Shown: positions 46,310 through 54,820, numbered from the stretch's first letter. The stretch: 64,000 nucleotides of DNA from Flagellimonas sp. CMM7 (GCF_021390195.1 NZ_CP090003.1:794001-858000); one strand, 5' to 3'. Notes: generated by a model not told the origin, from the letters alone. Program-made: numbers and translations.

Positions 46310-46963
46310 TTATTGTATTTTGAGGTTAAGGCGTTTTTTAACGAACAAGAACATAAGGTAGAAAGAAAATCCAAGGTACAATAGCCCCATTAACAGATTG
46401 GTAATCATACTATAGTTCTCATAATTTGTAAAAATGTATTTGCCCGCTGAAATGAAAATACCAAGCCCTATAAGAGACCCAGCACCTATTCCAAATAAAT
46501 AAAAGGCGTATGACCTTTTTGACGTTTCCAATATTTTTTTTGAGGCAAGAACTTTGTTCCAAGTCATCCAGAAAGGAATGTGCAATGGATTTAGAGCGCT
46601 TAATAAAAGACCAAGCAAAAAAGCAGAATTGATCTCTGGTAACATACTGATCTTAGAACCTACTTCTGAATAATTTGCAGATGCCAAAAAACTGGAAATC
46701 GCAAGGTATAACAGTAGGATTATTCCAAAAGGAATAAGATAATATGACAACTTTTCTCCCAAGTGCAGTCGTTCATTTCCATATAGGGTTAACCTTACTA
46801 CAATAAGCTCTACCAAAACCACTGCAATGGCAAACCATATGGCCGAGTTCAAACTCTGGGAAGCAGCAATATCAAAAGCTGTCAAGTTCAAGGTCCCTAA
46901 AGGCAAAGCCCCTAAAAAACTGACCAACAATCCTGAAAAACAAACTTTTGAATATTTATCCAT
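46310..46963 (-). CDS. LysE-family exporter
   Basis: This 217-residue inner-membrane protein has six predicted helices and the LysE/RhtB signatures GALPLGTLNLTAFDIA in the first helix and LLLSALNPLHIPFWMTWN in the middle. The family exports amino acids and related small molecules. It is the first gene of the coupled run LysE - DinB - NRDE - ATP-grasp - outer-membrane barrel. It may therefore export a product of those enzymes, but this is inference. Confidence 0.85.
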   Translation of the reverse strand: MDKYSKVCFSGLLVSFLGALPLGTLNLTAFDIAASQSLNSAIWFAIAVVLVELIVVRLTLYGNERLHLGEKLSYYLIPFGIILLLYLAISSFLASANYSEVGSKISMLPEINSAFLLGLLLSALNPLHIPFWMTWNKVLASKKILETSKRSYAFYLFGIGAGSLIGLGIFISAGKYIFTNYENYSMITNLLMGLLYLGFSFYLMFLFVKKRLNLKIQ

Positions 46964-47098
46964 ATTAAAAACTGAAGCTTTCTTAAAGCCAATATTTATC
47001 TCTTAGGTAAACATTGCCTTAATAGTCTCTAAAATAGGCATACCTAACAACCATAAGCAAATCTAATGCAGATTTCAGGATGCCTAAACCACTAAATG

Positions 47099-47545
47099 TT
47101 ATTTGTTTCTTATTTTTTTCCAGTTCTCATCTGCTTTGGTTTGCAGTGTTTCAGGAGATTCTTTTGTCCAAAGATCTAAAGTGTTGGTTTTTCCCGAATT
47201 GTAGAACAGATAAAGTTTGCCATCCCTAATTTCAAAGGTTTCAGGGTTGATGCTCACCTTTTTTCCAGATACAGCTACGGCATAGGCGCAATAACCACCA
47301 TATTGGGGAATAAATTTAGTAGGATTGGATTTGAAGGAATCCAAATTTTCTTGGGTTGAGAATTTATAATTTACCCCATCATGCGCAGTACTTAATTCCT
47401 TTTTACCCGCTATAGCTTTTCCATTAAAATAGACAACCACATCGTACCCATTGGCCGCATATCCTTTTTTTGTATTGTAATCAACAGACTGTGCAACTGT
47501 TATAGTGCTCGTAATTAAAAAAAGAGCGATTATGATTTTTTTCAT
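47099..47545 (-). CDS. Secreted YHS-domain protein
   Basis: This 148-residue exported protein has a signal peptide (1-19) and a YHS-type domain: KKGYAANGYDVVVYFNGKAI, YKFSTQENLDSFKSNPTKFIPQYGGYCAYAVAV. The last part is the conserved metal-linked signature, and the Cys in GGYCAYA is present. YHS domains occur in metal-handling proteins, and this secreted single-domain type is common in marine bacteria. It is the last gene of the Rieske cluster, 1 base after the preceding gene. Confidence 0.85.
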   Translation of the reverse strand: MKKIIIALFLITSTITVAQSVDYNTKKGYAANGYDVVVYFNGKAIAGKKELSTAHDGVNYKFSTQENLDSFKSNPTKFIPQYGGYCAYAVAVSGKKVSINPETFEIRDGKLYLFYNSGKTNTLDLWTKESPETLQTKADENWKKIRNK

Positions 47546-47546
47546 T

Positions 47547-48335
47547 CTAATAAATTGAAGATTTTTTATCTAGCTTTTCTATTTCTGAAACATCAATACG
47601 CATTGTGTACCAATCTTCCATTTTTTCAACCTTTCCCTTTAATTTTGAAGGTAGGCCTATATAGGGTATTATGTCTTTATGAATAGGGTTTCCTTTCAAA
47701 TCGGTCAATAAAAAATAATCTGAAACAGCATTAACATCAGAAGAAACTAAAACAGGAGGAATTCCGCCAGAAATACACAGTGCTGCACAACTACGATGTA
47801 TTTTTCCGTAACCCGGTTTCATTACTCCAAAATAGCATTTGGGGTCAACAATTTCCCCAACCACCTCTTGACTTCCGATAGCCGTAGGCATTACAAAGGT
47901 TTTCTTTTTTGATTTGTCCAAACTTATTTTCTGGCTATCATCAATCTGAAGTAGGGTCTTCCCATTGTAATAAATAAGGTTTCCTTCAATGGTCAAATGT
48001 TTACCATTAATGTTTCCATCACTCTTTTTTATTTCATCCAAATAGGAATTTGCCCCAAACTTTCCAAAGCCCAACAGAAGAACATCTTTAAAGGTATTTT
48101 TCGCAAGCTCTACTCTTAACATGGGGTAAGGAGCTTCATAATAGGTTCCTGATATTTTAGTGGAGGTATCAAAATCAAAAGCGCTATTTGTAGCTTCTCT
48201 CTGAAAAAAACCAAATAATACCGCACCAACTAAAAGTGACCCCATGGCAATTAGAACAAAACGCTTAATGGAACGCTGTGTCTCTTTACCCACAGTATCT
48301 ACGTAACCAATATAAAATTCATCCTTTTTCTTCAT
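47547..48335 (-). CDS. Membrane-anchored protein with conserved DPKC...C...C motif
   Basis: This 262-residue protein has one transmembrane helix (about 25-45) and a large periplasmic or cytoplasmic domain. Near the C-terminus is GEIVDPKCYFGVMKPG followed by HRSCAALCISGGIPPV, giving C167, H180, C183 and C187 in a compact arrangement suited to metal or redox binding. I recognise this segment from proteins next to Rieske/ferric-reductase genes, but no named function goes with it. It sits 3 bases after the Rieske-ferric-reductase gene. Confidence 0.7.
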   Translation of the reverse strand: MKKKDEFYIGYVDTVGKETQRSIKRFVLIAMGSLLVGAVLFGFFQREATNSAFDFDTSTKISGTYYEAPYPMLRVELAKNTFKDVLLLGFGKFGANSYLDEIKKSDGNINGKHLTIEGNLIYYNGKTLLQIDDSQKISLDKSKKKTFVMPTAIGSQEVVGEIVDPKCYFGVMKPGYGKIHRSCAALCISGGIPPVLVSSDVNAVSDYFLLTDLKGNPIHKDIIPYIGLPSKLKGKVEKMEDWYTMRIDVSEIEKLDKKSSIY

Positions 48336-48338
48336 GTT

Positions 48339-49370
48339 CTAGCACAATATCGGTTCAACTTCGGTTCCTTCTTCAAAAGCATTTGGATTAACATAAATGA
48401 TGTCATTATCCAACCGTAACTCATACGTGGCCACCTTTTCTGTAAAAGGCGGTGGAGATTGTCCATTATGGGGTAAATATTGATAGCCATGCCAAGGACA
48501 GGTAACACATCCGTCTACAATCTTGCCTTCTCCCAATGGACCTCCTTGATGTTTGCAAACATTATTGATTGCAGATAGTTTTCCCTCGTATTTAAAAATT
48601 GCTACACGTTTCTTTCCTACGGAAAATATTTTGGCCCTGTCCTCTGGAATTTCATGCACATCACATACTTTCAACCATCCTCCAGTATCCTTTTCTCCTC
48701 TAAACCCATCAATCCTTGATTCTTTGAAAGCAGCAACTAAATGAATACCTGTAACCAGTATAAACCCTATAAGTAGAACACCTATTGTAAATATTGAGGT
48801 TTCTTGTTGAAATGCCCCTAAAAAAACATGCATCAGAATAAGGGCATAAGCGACATAAACAAGCATATGAAGGCCTTTCCATACTTTTGGGGAAAGATTC
48901 TTTAGGAAAAAATCATGACTAGTGGAAGCCATAAAGAACAATATCAGCAAGGCTAAAAAACCCAGAACTTGAAACGGAAAATTGGTCAAGGAGCCATAAT
49001 CCATATTGGAAGTAAATACAGCATAAATTGGGTTCACATTTCCCAATGTGTGAAAATGAATTATTGCAAACGCTCCATGAATTAAAGCTGCTAAAAACAT
49101 ACTTACCCCTAAATGTCTACGATTATACAAAATGGGCAAAAATTGAGGGTTTAATCTGCTTAAAGGTCCAATGACCAAAATGATGTGTAGCATTATGACC
49201 GCTAACGAGCCAAAAGCCCGAATAATCATGGTTTCCGCTATGGTCTCAGGATTAAACACCAATGTGAGCACTATAAATAATACCAAGTACAAAACCATCC
49301 CCAAGGCAATGATTTTATCATAGGTTTTTTTGTGCTTGTTCCAAAGCACTAGCTTGTAATCCAATCCCAT
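48339..49370 (-). CDS. Ferric-reductase-like membrane domain fused to a Rieske domain
   Basis: This 343-residue protein has about seven transmembrane helices of the ferric reductase-like/MsrQ type in residues 1-215. Their histidines suit bis-haem ligation (HIILVIGPLSRL, RRHLGVSMFLAALIHG, WKGLHMLVYVAYALILMHVF). A Rieske [2Fe-2S] domain follows at about 230-335 with ligands in CKHQGGPLGEG and CPWHGYQY. It could pass electrons between a haem path across the membrane and a soluble partner. It shares one base with the gene upstream and precedes the DPKC-motif protein by 3 bases. Confidence 0.88.
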   Translation of the reverse strand: MGLDYKLVLWNKHKKTYDKIIALGMVLYLVLFIVLTLVFNPETIAETMIIRAFGSLAVIMLHIILVIGPLSRLNPQFLPILYNRRHLGVSMFLAALIHGAFAIIHFHTLGNVNPIYAVFTSNMDYGSLTNFPFQVLGFLALLILFFMASTSHDFFLKNLSPKVWKGLHMLVYVAYALILMHVFLGAFQQETSIFTIGVLLIGFILVTGIHLVAAFKESRIDGFRGEKDTGGWLKVCDVHEIPEDRAKIFSVGKKRVAIFKYEGKLSAINNVCKHQGGPLGEGKIVDGCVTCPWHGYQYLPHNGQSPPPFTEKVATYELRLDNDIIYVNPNAFEEGTEVEPILC

Positions 49371-49759
49371 TAGAATTCCAGTTTTAGTATTTCTTGATTC
49401 TTAAGTACGTCCTGTATTACAATTCCTTTGATTTCTTTTTTAGAAGGAAACGAATAAGAACCAACACCATTTATTAATCCCAATTTTGAATCTTTTTCCC
49501 CTTTCATGTTCAAAGCATAGACCACTGATGAAGCGCTTTTAAGTGGAGACTTTACATTTAGTTCCAGAATATAGGCTCCTTTGCTCCTTGTTAAATTGGT
49601 GTCAACAATATCACTGCTTGAACTTGCATTCGTTTCTTGAGAAACATTTTCATGTTGATTAAAATCCAAATCTTTGATAATAAAAACCAACAAAATGGGT
49701 AATACGATTGCAACTGATAACCAACTGTATTTATGTCTTTTTCTTAAATCGGCATCCAT
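49370..49759 (-). CDS. Hypothetical single-helix membrane protein
   Basis: This 129-residue protein has one N-terminal transmembrane helix (about 12-28, SWLSVAIVLPILLVFII), a Ser/Asn-rich linker, and a small beta-rich domain (GAYILELNVKSPLKSASSVVYALN) predicted outside the cytoplasm. No family is recognised. One-base overlaps with genes on both sides show it belongs to the Rieske cluster. Confidence 0.65.
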   Translation of the reverse strand: MDADLRKRHKYSWLSVAIVLPILLVFIIKDLDFNQHENVSQETNASSSSDIVDTNLTRSKGAYILELNVKSPLKSASSVVYALNMKGEKDSKLGLINGVGSYSFPSKKEIKGIVIQDVLKNQEILKLEF

Positions 49760-49974
49760 TAGTTCGCAGTTTTGGATTTAAACAATTTTCCCAATAGAAA
49801 GGGCCATGTGGCAACGACTCCAGGGAAAAGCAGTAATCGCACTTTCTTTTTACTATCCGTCATTATGGAATCAATTTTTGTTGCGCCAAGGAACATAAAG
49901 TACAGTCCAAACAAGAGCCCCATACCAAAGTAAAGGGCTAAAACTGTCAAAAAAGCTTTTATTACAGTTTCCAT
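49759..49974 (-). CDS. Small two-helix membrane protein
   Basis: This 71-residue protein has two hydrophobic helices (about 6-31 and 49-63) joined by a positively charged loop (DSKKKVRLL). It lies between the thiamine-diphosphate enzyme gene (1-base gap) and the next small gene (1-base overlap), which supports it as a real gene. It could be an accessory membrane subunit of the cluster's redox protein, but no family is recognised. Confidence 0.6.
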   Translation of the reverse strand: METVIKAFLTVLALYFGMGLLFGLYFMFLGATKIDSIMTDSKKKVRLLLFPGVVATWPFLLGKLFKSKTAN

Positions 49975-49975
49975 C

Positions 49976-51727
49976 TTAAATTAGGTTTACATCAGTTAAT
50001 ACTTCTAAAACTGCCGGTCCCTTTTCATTATACAATGCCTTCATTGATGATTCTAAATCATCTTGATTTTCAACTCGCTTACCCCAAGCGCCACAAGATT
50101 GCGCAAATTCAGCAAAGTTTGGGTTAGAAAGGGAGGTTTTCCATACATCAAATTCTCCCGCACGTTGTTCTTTGGAAATTTTACCAAGTTCATGATTGTT
50201 CAAAACAATAAGCTTTACAGGCATATTATACTTTACCAACGTGGTGATTTCTGCCAAATACTGACATAGCCCTCCATCACCAGCAACGGCAACTACTGGC
50301 CTAGAATCTCCAACCGCTGTCCAAGCACCAATGGCCGCAGGTAATGCAAATCCAATAGAGCCTAAATAACCAGACATTAAAAAATCTTGATTGGTAGGTT
50401 CAAAATAGCGTCCAAAGGAATATGCATTATTACCCACATCTACACACATCACTGCATTTTCAGGGGTCAACTTATTCATCGTTTCAAAAACGGCAATGGA
50501 ACTAATACCATTGTTTGAAGTTTCCAAAAGCCGTTTTGCCTTTTCTTCCTTCCAAATTTTCCAACGCTCGGCTATTTCAGGAGTTTGATCTAAGGTGTTT
50601 ATATTTCCATTCAATTCCTCTTCAAAAATTTCAAGGGTTCTTGATATTTCACCCCAAACGGCAACTTCAACTTTATGGAACTTGCTTAACGCCATAGGAT
50701 CAAAATCCACTTGAATAATGGGTTTTTTGGGAGTTATTCCAGTGTGATTGGAAAACGAAGCTCCAAAAACCAGCAATAAATCGGACTCGTTCATAAACCA
50801 AGAGGCAATTGGAGTACCACTACGCCCCAAAACTCCTCCTCCAAGACGATGGTTATCCGCAATTAATCCTTTGCCCTTAAAGGTGGTTACTACGGTAGCA
50901 TTTAATCGTTCTGCAAACTCTACAATAGCCTTTTTATGTGCTCTAGCACCATGACCCATTACAATTACAGGGCGTTTTGACTTTTTAATCAATTCAACTG
51001 CATCATTTACAGCCTCTTTTGGAGGTGCAATTTCCATTGCAGTAATGCGTTTGTCTGGTGTTTGTGCTTTTTCATTGGGTTTTGCCAATCTTTCTTGAAC
51101 TTCATCCGGGAAAGTCAAGTGGGAGACATCCCGCTTTAAAATGGCACTTTTGACAGCCAAAGACATCAACTCTGCATGTTTACTATCACTTTGTACTCGT
51201 TGATTAAATTCAGCGACAGTACTAAACCCTCTAACTAAATCTACTTCTTGAAAATTTCCTGTTCCCACCACCTGCGTGGCTACTTGACCCGTTAACGCCA
51301 AAAGCGGCGCTCGATCTACCTTAGCATCCCACATCCCCGTATACATATTGGTAGCTCCGGGACCAGCGATTGAAAAACATGCTGCAGGCTTGCCAGTTAA
51401 TTTTCCATAGGCTGAAGCAGCAAATGCCGCTGCACCTTCATGCCGTATTCCGTAAAAGTTTAGATTTCCCTTCTCTTCTTGACGCTTCATAGCATCTGCA
51501 AAGCCTAGATTGGAATGTCCTACCATTCCAAAAACCTTAGTTACACCCCAATTCACCATAGTTTCCGCCATAATATCGGAAACAGTGGCCTCATGAGCAT
51601 CCTCTTCTTCTACTCCAACATAAATGGCATTATCTTCTTCTTTAACTTCAAAAGTCTCGATGCCGTCATCATATCCCCCGGAGGTAATCCTGTACAAGGG
51701 TGAAAATCCCATCCGTGCCAAGGGCAA
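49976..51727 (-). CDS. Thiamine-diphosphate enzyme (pyruvate oxidase/acetolactate synthase-like), 3' part of a frameshifted Rieske fusion
   Basis: The three domains of the ThDP-dependent POX/ALS superfamily are complete. The N-terminal domain has the catalytic Glu in IRHEGAAAFAASAYG. The central domain has RPVIVMGHGAR. The C-terminal domain has the cofactor motif VAGDGGLCQYLAEI ending LIVLNNHELG. It most resembles pyruvate-oxidase-type enzymes. Its own reading frame has only a TTG at 51727, and the residues before about position 17 are the wrong-frame translation of the Rieske gene. A -1 shift in the G5 run (51679-51675) joins it seamlessly to the Rieske frame at 51610-51930. The native product is therefore probably one protein of about 650 residues. 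Confidence 0.8.
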   Translation of the reverse strand: MPLARMGFSPLYRITSGGYDDGIETFEVKEEDNAIYVGVEEEDAHEATVSDIMAETMVNWGVTKVFGMVGHSNLGFADAMKRQEEKGNLNFYGIRHEGAAAFAASAYGKLTGKPAACFSIAGPGATNMYTGMWDAKVDRAPLLALTGQVATQVVGTGNFQEVDLVRGFSTVAEFNQRVQSDSKHAELMSLAVKSAILKRDVSHLTFPDEVQERLAKPNEKAQTPDKRITAMEIAPPKEAVNDAVELIKKSKRPVIVMGHGARAHKKAIVEFAERLNATVVTTFKGKGLIADNHRLGGGVLGRSGTPIASWFMNESDLLLVFGASFSNHTGITPKKPIIQVDFDPMALSKFHKVEVAVWGEISRTLEIFEEELNGNINTLDQTPEIAERWKIWKEEKAKRLLETSNNGISSIAVFETMNKLTPENAVMCVDVGNNAYSFGRYFEPTNQDFLMSGYLGSIGFALPAAIGAWTAVGDSRPVVAVAGDGGLCQYLAEITTLVKYNMPVKLIVLNNHELGKISKEQRAGEFDVWKTSLSNPNFAEFAQSCGAWGKRVENQDDLESSMKALYNEKGPAVLEVLTDVNLI

Positions 51728-51930
51728 CGGAGCATTCCATTTTCAATAGACCCTTCGCCAAGTGGTCCTCCCTGGTGCGGACATCTATTATCTAATGCGG
51801 AAAATTTGCCTTCAAAATGGGTCAAGCAAATGCCTTTATGATCAGCTGTAACTGTTTTGACCCTCCCTTCTGGAAGTTCTTTTTTATTATCCAATACTTT
51901 ATGCCAAACCGTTTTCTTTGAAGAAGTCAT
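51610..51930 (-). CDS. Rieske [2Fe-2S] domain, 5' part of the frameshifted Rieske-ThDP fusion
   Basis: The 106-codon frame encodes a Rieske domain with ligands C50, H52, C69 and H72 in CPHQGGPLGEG and CPWHGWDF. After PPG the frame runs into Lys-rich nonsense (LLKLKKKIMPFMLE) and stops. Shifting back one base at the G5 run instead gives PPGGYDDGIETFEV, the usual end of such Rieske domains, continuous with the ThDP enzyme. The split is thus a frameshift, whether mutation, programmed slip or sequence error. The gene starts 25 bases after the antiporter gene. Confidence 0.8.
   Translation of the reverse strand: MTSSKKTVWHKVLDNKKELPEGRVKTVTADHKGICLTHFEGKFSALDNRCPHQGGPLGEGSIENGMLRCPWHGWDFHPCTGLPPGDMMTASRLLKLKKKIMPFMLE
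51675..51679 (-). other. G5 run at the point of the -1 frameshift
   Basis: On the minus strand CCTCCGGGGGATATGATG is read CCT CCG GGG in the Rieske frame. The ThDP frame continues GGA TAT GAT if the ribosome slips back one base or if one more G is present. Confidence 0.7.
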
Positions 51931-51955
51931 AGTTAGTTTTTTTCAAGTTAATCAG

Positions 51956-53194
51956 TTAGTTTTTAAGTAGCCGCGACACTACTTTATCAATTGTAAGTCC
52001 TTGCACTAAAATTGAGAATACCACAACACAATAGGTAACAAAAATCAATGCTTCTCTAAACTCCCCATCTGGTAATGTTAAAGCCAATGCTATTGAAATT
52101 CCTCCTCGTAAACCTGCCCAGGTCAATATGGTTATTTTACTCTTATTACTTCTATGTTCTTTTTTTAAAAAAATGTTTGAAATAAAAACAGAAATATATC
52201 TTGAAAAAAGAACGATTGGAATTGCAACTAATCCAGCAATTAAATAATCAATTTGGAAATCTAAGCTAACAATCTCCAGTCCTATTAAAACGAATAGGAT
52301 AGCATTCAGAATTTCATCCAAAACCTTCCAAAAGGTATTCATATTCTGTTTTAGTGGCTCACTTTTACAATATTTATGTAAGAAATCACCAATCATTAAC
52401 CCCATAACCACCATGGCCAATGCCCCAGAAACGTGAATTAGGGAGGCTAACCAATATCCACCCATAACAATGGCTATAGAAATATGCACTGCCACTATGG
52501 GTGATTCGTAAATTCTTTTCAAAAAAAGTTTTCCAACATATCCCAAGGCAAATCCCAAAGCAATTCCCCCAAAAGCTTCTTGGGCAAATTCCATAAAGAT
52601 ATGAGATGGCTCTACTCCATGGCCGCCGGTCATCGTTGCTATGGATAATAGAGATATAAAAACCACAATGCCCACTCCATCGTTGAATAAGGATTCTCCC
52701 ACTATTTTGATTTCCATATCTTTTGGTGCTCCTGCCTTTTTAAGTAGTGCCAAGACAGCAATAGGGTCTGTTGGTGAGATTAAGGCACCAAAAACAAGAC
52801 AGTAGATATAGTTGATGTTCATCCCAAAAATTCCACTCACATAATAAAACAAAGTTCCAATTAGAAAGGTTGAAATCAACACTCCAACAGAGGCATATAT
52901 AAGGACAGGGCCCTTTTCTTCTAGTAGTCTATGAAGGTTTACATGTATTGAACCTGCAAAAAGTAAAAAACTCAGTAGGAAATCGAATAGGATTGTTCTA
53001 AAATCAATTTCGTCAATAACAGAACAGACACTTACAAAAACTTCATGATCAATAAAATCCAAAGCTCCAATCAAAAATGAAGCAATAATTGCCAATAGCA
53101 TCACTCCAATGGTATCAGGGAGTTTCAATACTTTTTTATTGATAAAACTAAGTATGGAAGATAGGGCCACTATGCCTGTAAAAATCTGAAACAT
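51956..53194 (-). CDS. CPA1-family cation:proton antiporter
   Basis: This 412-residue membrane protein has about 12 helices. The CPA1/NhaP hallmarks are FGALISPTDPIAVLALLKKAG and GESLFNDGVGIVVFISLL, where the paired acidic residues of the ND motif bind the cation. WAGLRGGISIALALTLP lies near the C-terminus. It exchanges Na+ or K+ for H+. It sits 12 bases after the glutamate-synthase-like gene and 25 bases before the Rieske gene, so it belongs to the same transcript. Confidence 0.9.
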   Translation of the reverse strand: MFQIFTGIVALSSILSFINKKVLKLPDTIGVMLLAIIASFLIGALDFIDHEVFVSVCSVIDEIDFRTILFDFLLSFLLFAGSIHVNLHRLLEEKGPVLIYASVGVLISTFLIGTLFYYVSGIFGMNINYIYCLVFGALISPTDPIAVLALLKKAGAPKDMEIKIVGESLFNDGVGIVVFISLLSIATMTGGHGVEPSHIFMEFAQEAFGGIALGFALGYVGKLFLKRIYESPIVAVHISIAIVMGGYWLASLIHVSGALAMVVMGLMIGDFLHKYCKSEPLKQNMNTFWKVLDEILNAILFVLIGLEIVSLDFQIDYLIAGLVAIPIVLFSRYISVFISNIFLKKEHRSNKSKITILTWAGLRGGISIALALTLPDGEFREALIFVTYCVVVFSILVQGLTIDKVVSRLLKN

Positions 53195-53206
53195 ATGGTT
53201 TAGAAT

Positions 53207-54820
53207 TTATTGAACTCCAGCATAGTTGATTCCCGTTAGGTCATGCATGTCCTTATTAAAAGTTGATAGGTCATCATGATTAAATTTTGAAACATCATTA
53301 TAACCGCAGGAACGGGCCACCACTTTTATTAAATCATTGGTAGCGCTAAAAAAGTTACGCAACTGTTTGGCCGAAACATCAATAATCAATCTACTTCTTA
53401 GGTTTTCTTTTTGCGTGGCAATACCTACTGGGCAATTATTACTGCCGCAAGCTCGCATACCTAAGCAACCTATGGCTTGAATAGCTGAATTGGAAACGGC
53501 TATAGCATCTGCTCCTAGCATCAAAGCTTTAGAAAAATCTTCTGCAATTCGTAATCCACCAGTAATAACAAGTGTAACATCTGTAGCTCCAACTTTATCT
53601 AAATACTTTCTGGCCCTTGCCAATGCTGGAATTGTGGGAACATTGATGTTATCTCTCAAAATTGTTGGCGCAGAGCCAGTTCCGCCACCGCGTCCATCTA
53701 AAATGATATAGTCCACACCAACATCCAATGCAAATTGAATGTCTTTTTCAATGTGACTTGCCGCAATTTTAAATCCTACAGGTATTCCACCCGTGTGCGC
53801 TCTAACTTTTTCTGCAAAGGATTTAAAATCCTTCACCCCATGAAAGTCTGGAAAAGTAGCGGGACTAATTGCTGTCTCACCTTGTTTTAATCCCCTTACC
53901 TCGGCAATTTCCTTACTTACTTTATTCCCAGGTAGGTGTCCTCCGGTACCTGTTTTGGCTCCTTGTCCACCTTTAAAATGAAAGGCCTGTACATTCTCTA
54001 ATTTATCCCAAGAAAAACCGAACTGCGCAGAGGCCAACTCATAAAAATATTTGGAATTGTTTTTTTGCTCATCTGGCAACATTCCTCCTTCTCCTGAACA
54101 AATTCCTGTTCCGGCCATCTCCGCTCCTTTGGATAGCGCAATCTTTGCTTCTCTGGATAATGCACCAAAGCTCATATCACTCACAAATAAAGGAATATCC
54201 AGAACCAACGGTTTTTTAGCCTTTGGACCAATTACCACCTTCGTGGCCACTTCTTCATGATCTAAAAGAGGTCTGCTGGCCAATTGCGCCGGTAAAAATT
54301 GGATGTCATTCCATTTAGGCAAGGTATTTCTATCCACACCCATGGATGAGGAAAACCCGTGATGCCCTAGATTTTTAAGGCCGTTTTGAGCCAATTCCTT
54401 GATGTAGCCTGTATAGGGTTCGGTATCTTCAGGATGTGTATCTGCATAAGCGCCCAAATAGGCACCTCTGTCAAAAGGTTGTGGGTGTTCGCCTTCAAAA
54501 GCTGCTATTTCATTTTCATCAACTTGCAATGAGTCACCTTCTACATATTCCTTAAACTTATGAAGCCGTTCGTCATTATTGTATTCACTTATTCCTGTAT
54601 CATACCGATAGTCCCATCCATGGACTCCGCAAATAAGGTTTTGGCCTTCAACATGACCATCGGACAAAAGAGCACCTCTGTGATGGCAACGACCATATAA
54701 AACAGATATACCTGTTTCATGTTTTATAATAACTAAATCTGTGTTTTTAACTAAGGCGTATGCTGGTTTTTTTTCTTCAAGAGTTGAAATTTTGGTAATC
54801 TCGATAAGCTTTTTTGACAT
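53207..54820 (-). CDS. Rieske domain fused to a glutamate-synthase-like FMN/[3Fe-4S] protein
   Basis: This 537-residue protein has an N-terminal Rieske domain (about 8-90) with ligands C45, H47, C64 and H67 (RCHHRGALLSDG, CGVHGWDY). The FMN-binding glutamate-synthase-like TIM barrel follows (about 130-510): LFVSDMSFGALSREAKIAL, HFKGGQGAKTGTGGHLPG, DGRGGGTGSAP and ITGGLR. A CLGMRACGSNNC segment keeps the C-x5-C-x4-C spacing of the GltS [3Fe-4S] cluster. There is no glutamine amidotransferase domain, so it is unlikely to be ordinary glutamate synthase. It is the first gene of the Rieske cluster. Confidence 0.88.
   Translation of the reverse strand: MSKKLIEITKISTLEEKKPAYALVKNTDLVIIKHETGISVLYGRCHHRGALLSDGHVEGQNLICGVHGWDYRYDTGISEYNNDERLHKFKEYVEGDSLQVDENEIAAFEGEHPQPFDRGAYLGAYADTHPEDTEPYTGYIKELAQNGLKNLGHHGFSSSMGVDRNTLPKWNDIQFLPAQLASRPLLDHEEVATKVVIGPKAKKPLVLDIPLFVSDMSFGALSREAKIALSKGAEMAGTGICSGEGGMLPDEQKNNSKYFYELASAQFGFSWDKLENVQAFHFKGGQGAKTGTGGHLPGNKVSKEIAEVRGLKQGETAISPATFPDFHGVKDFKSFAEKVRAHTGGIPVGFKIAASHIEKDIQFALDVGVDYIILDGRGGGTGSAPTILRDNINVPTIPALARARKYLDKVGATDVTLVITGGLRIAEDFSKALMLGADAIAVSNSAIQAIGCLGMRACGSNNCPVGIATQKENLRSRLIIDVSAKQLRNFFSATNDLIKVVARSCGYNDVSKFNHDDLSTFNKDMHDLTGINYAGVQ

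Noticed and set aside
51601..51727. Two independent genes for the Rieske and ThDP proteins with a long overlap
   Set aside because: The overlap codes nonsense in each frame past the G5 run, and a single slip restores one continuous conserved fusion.
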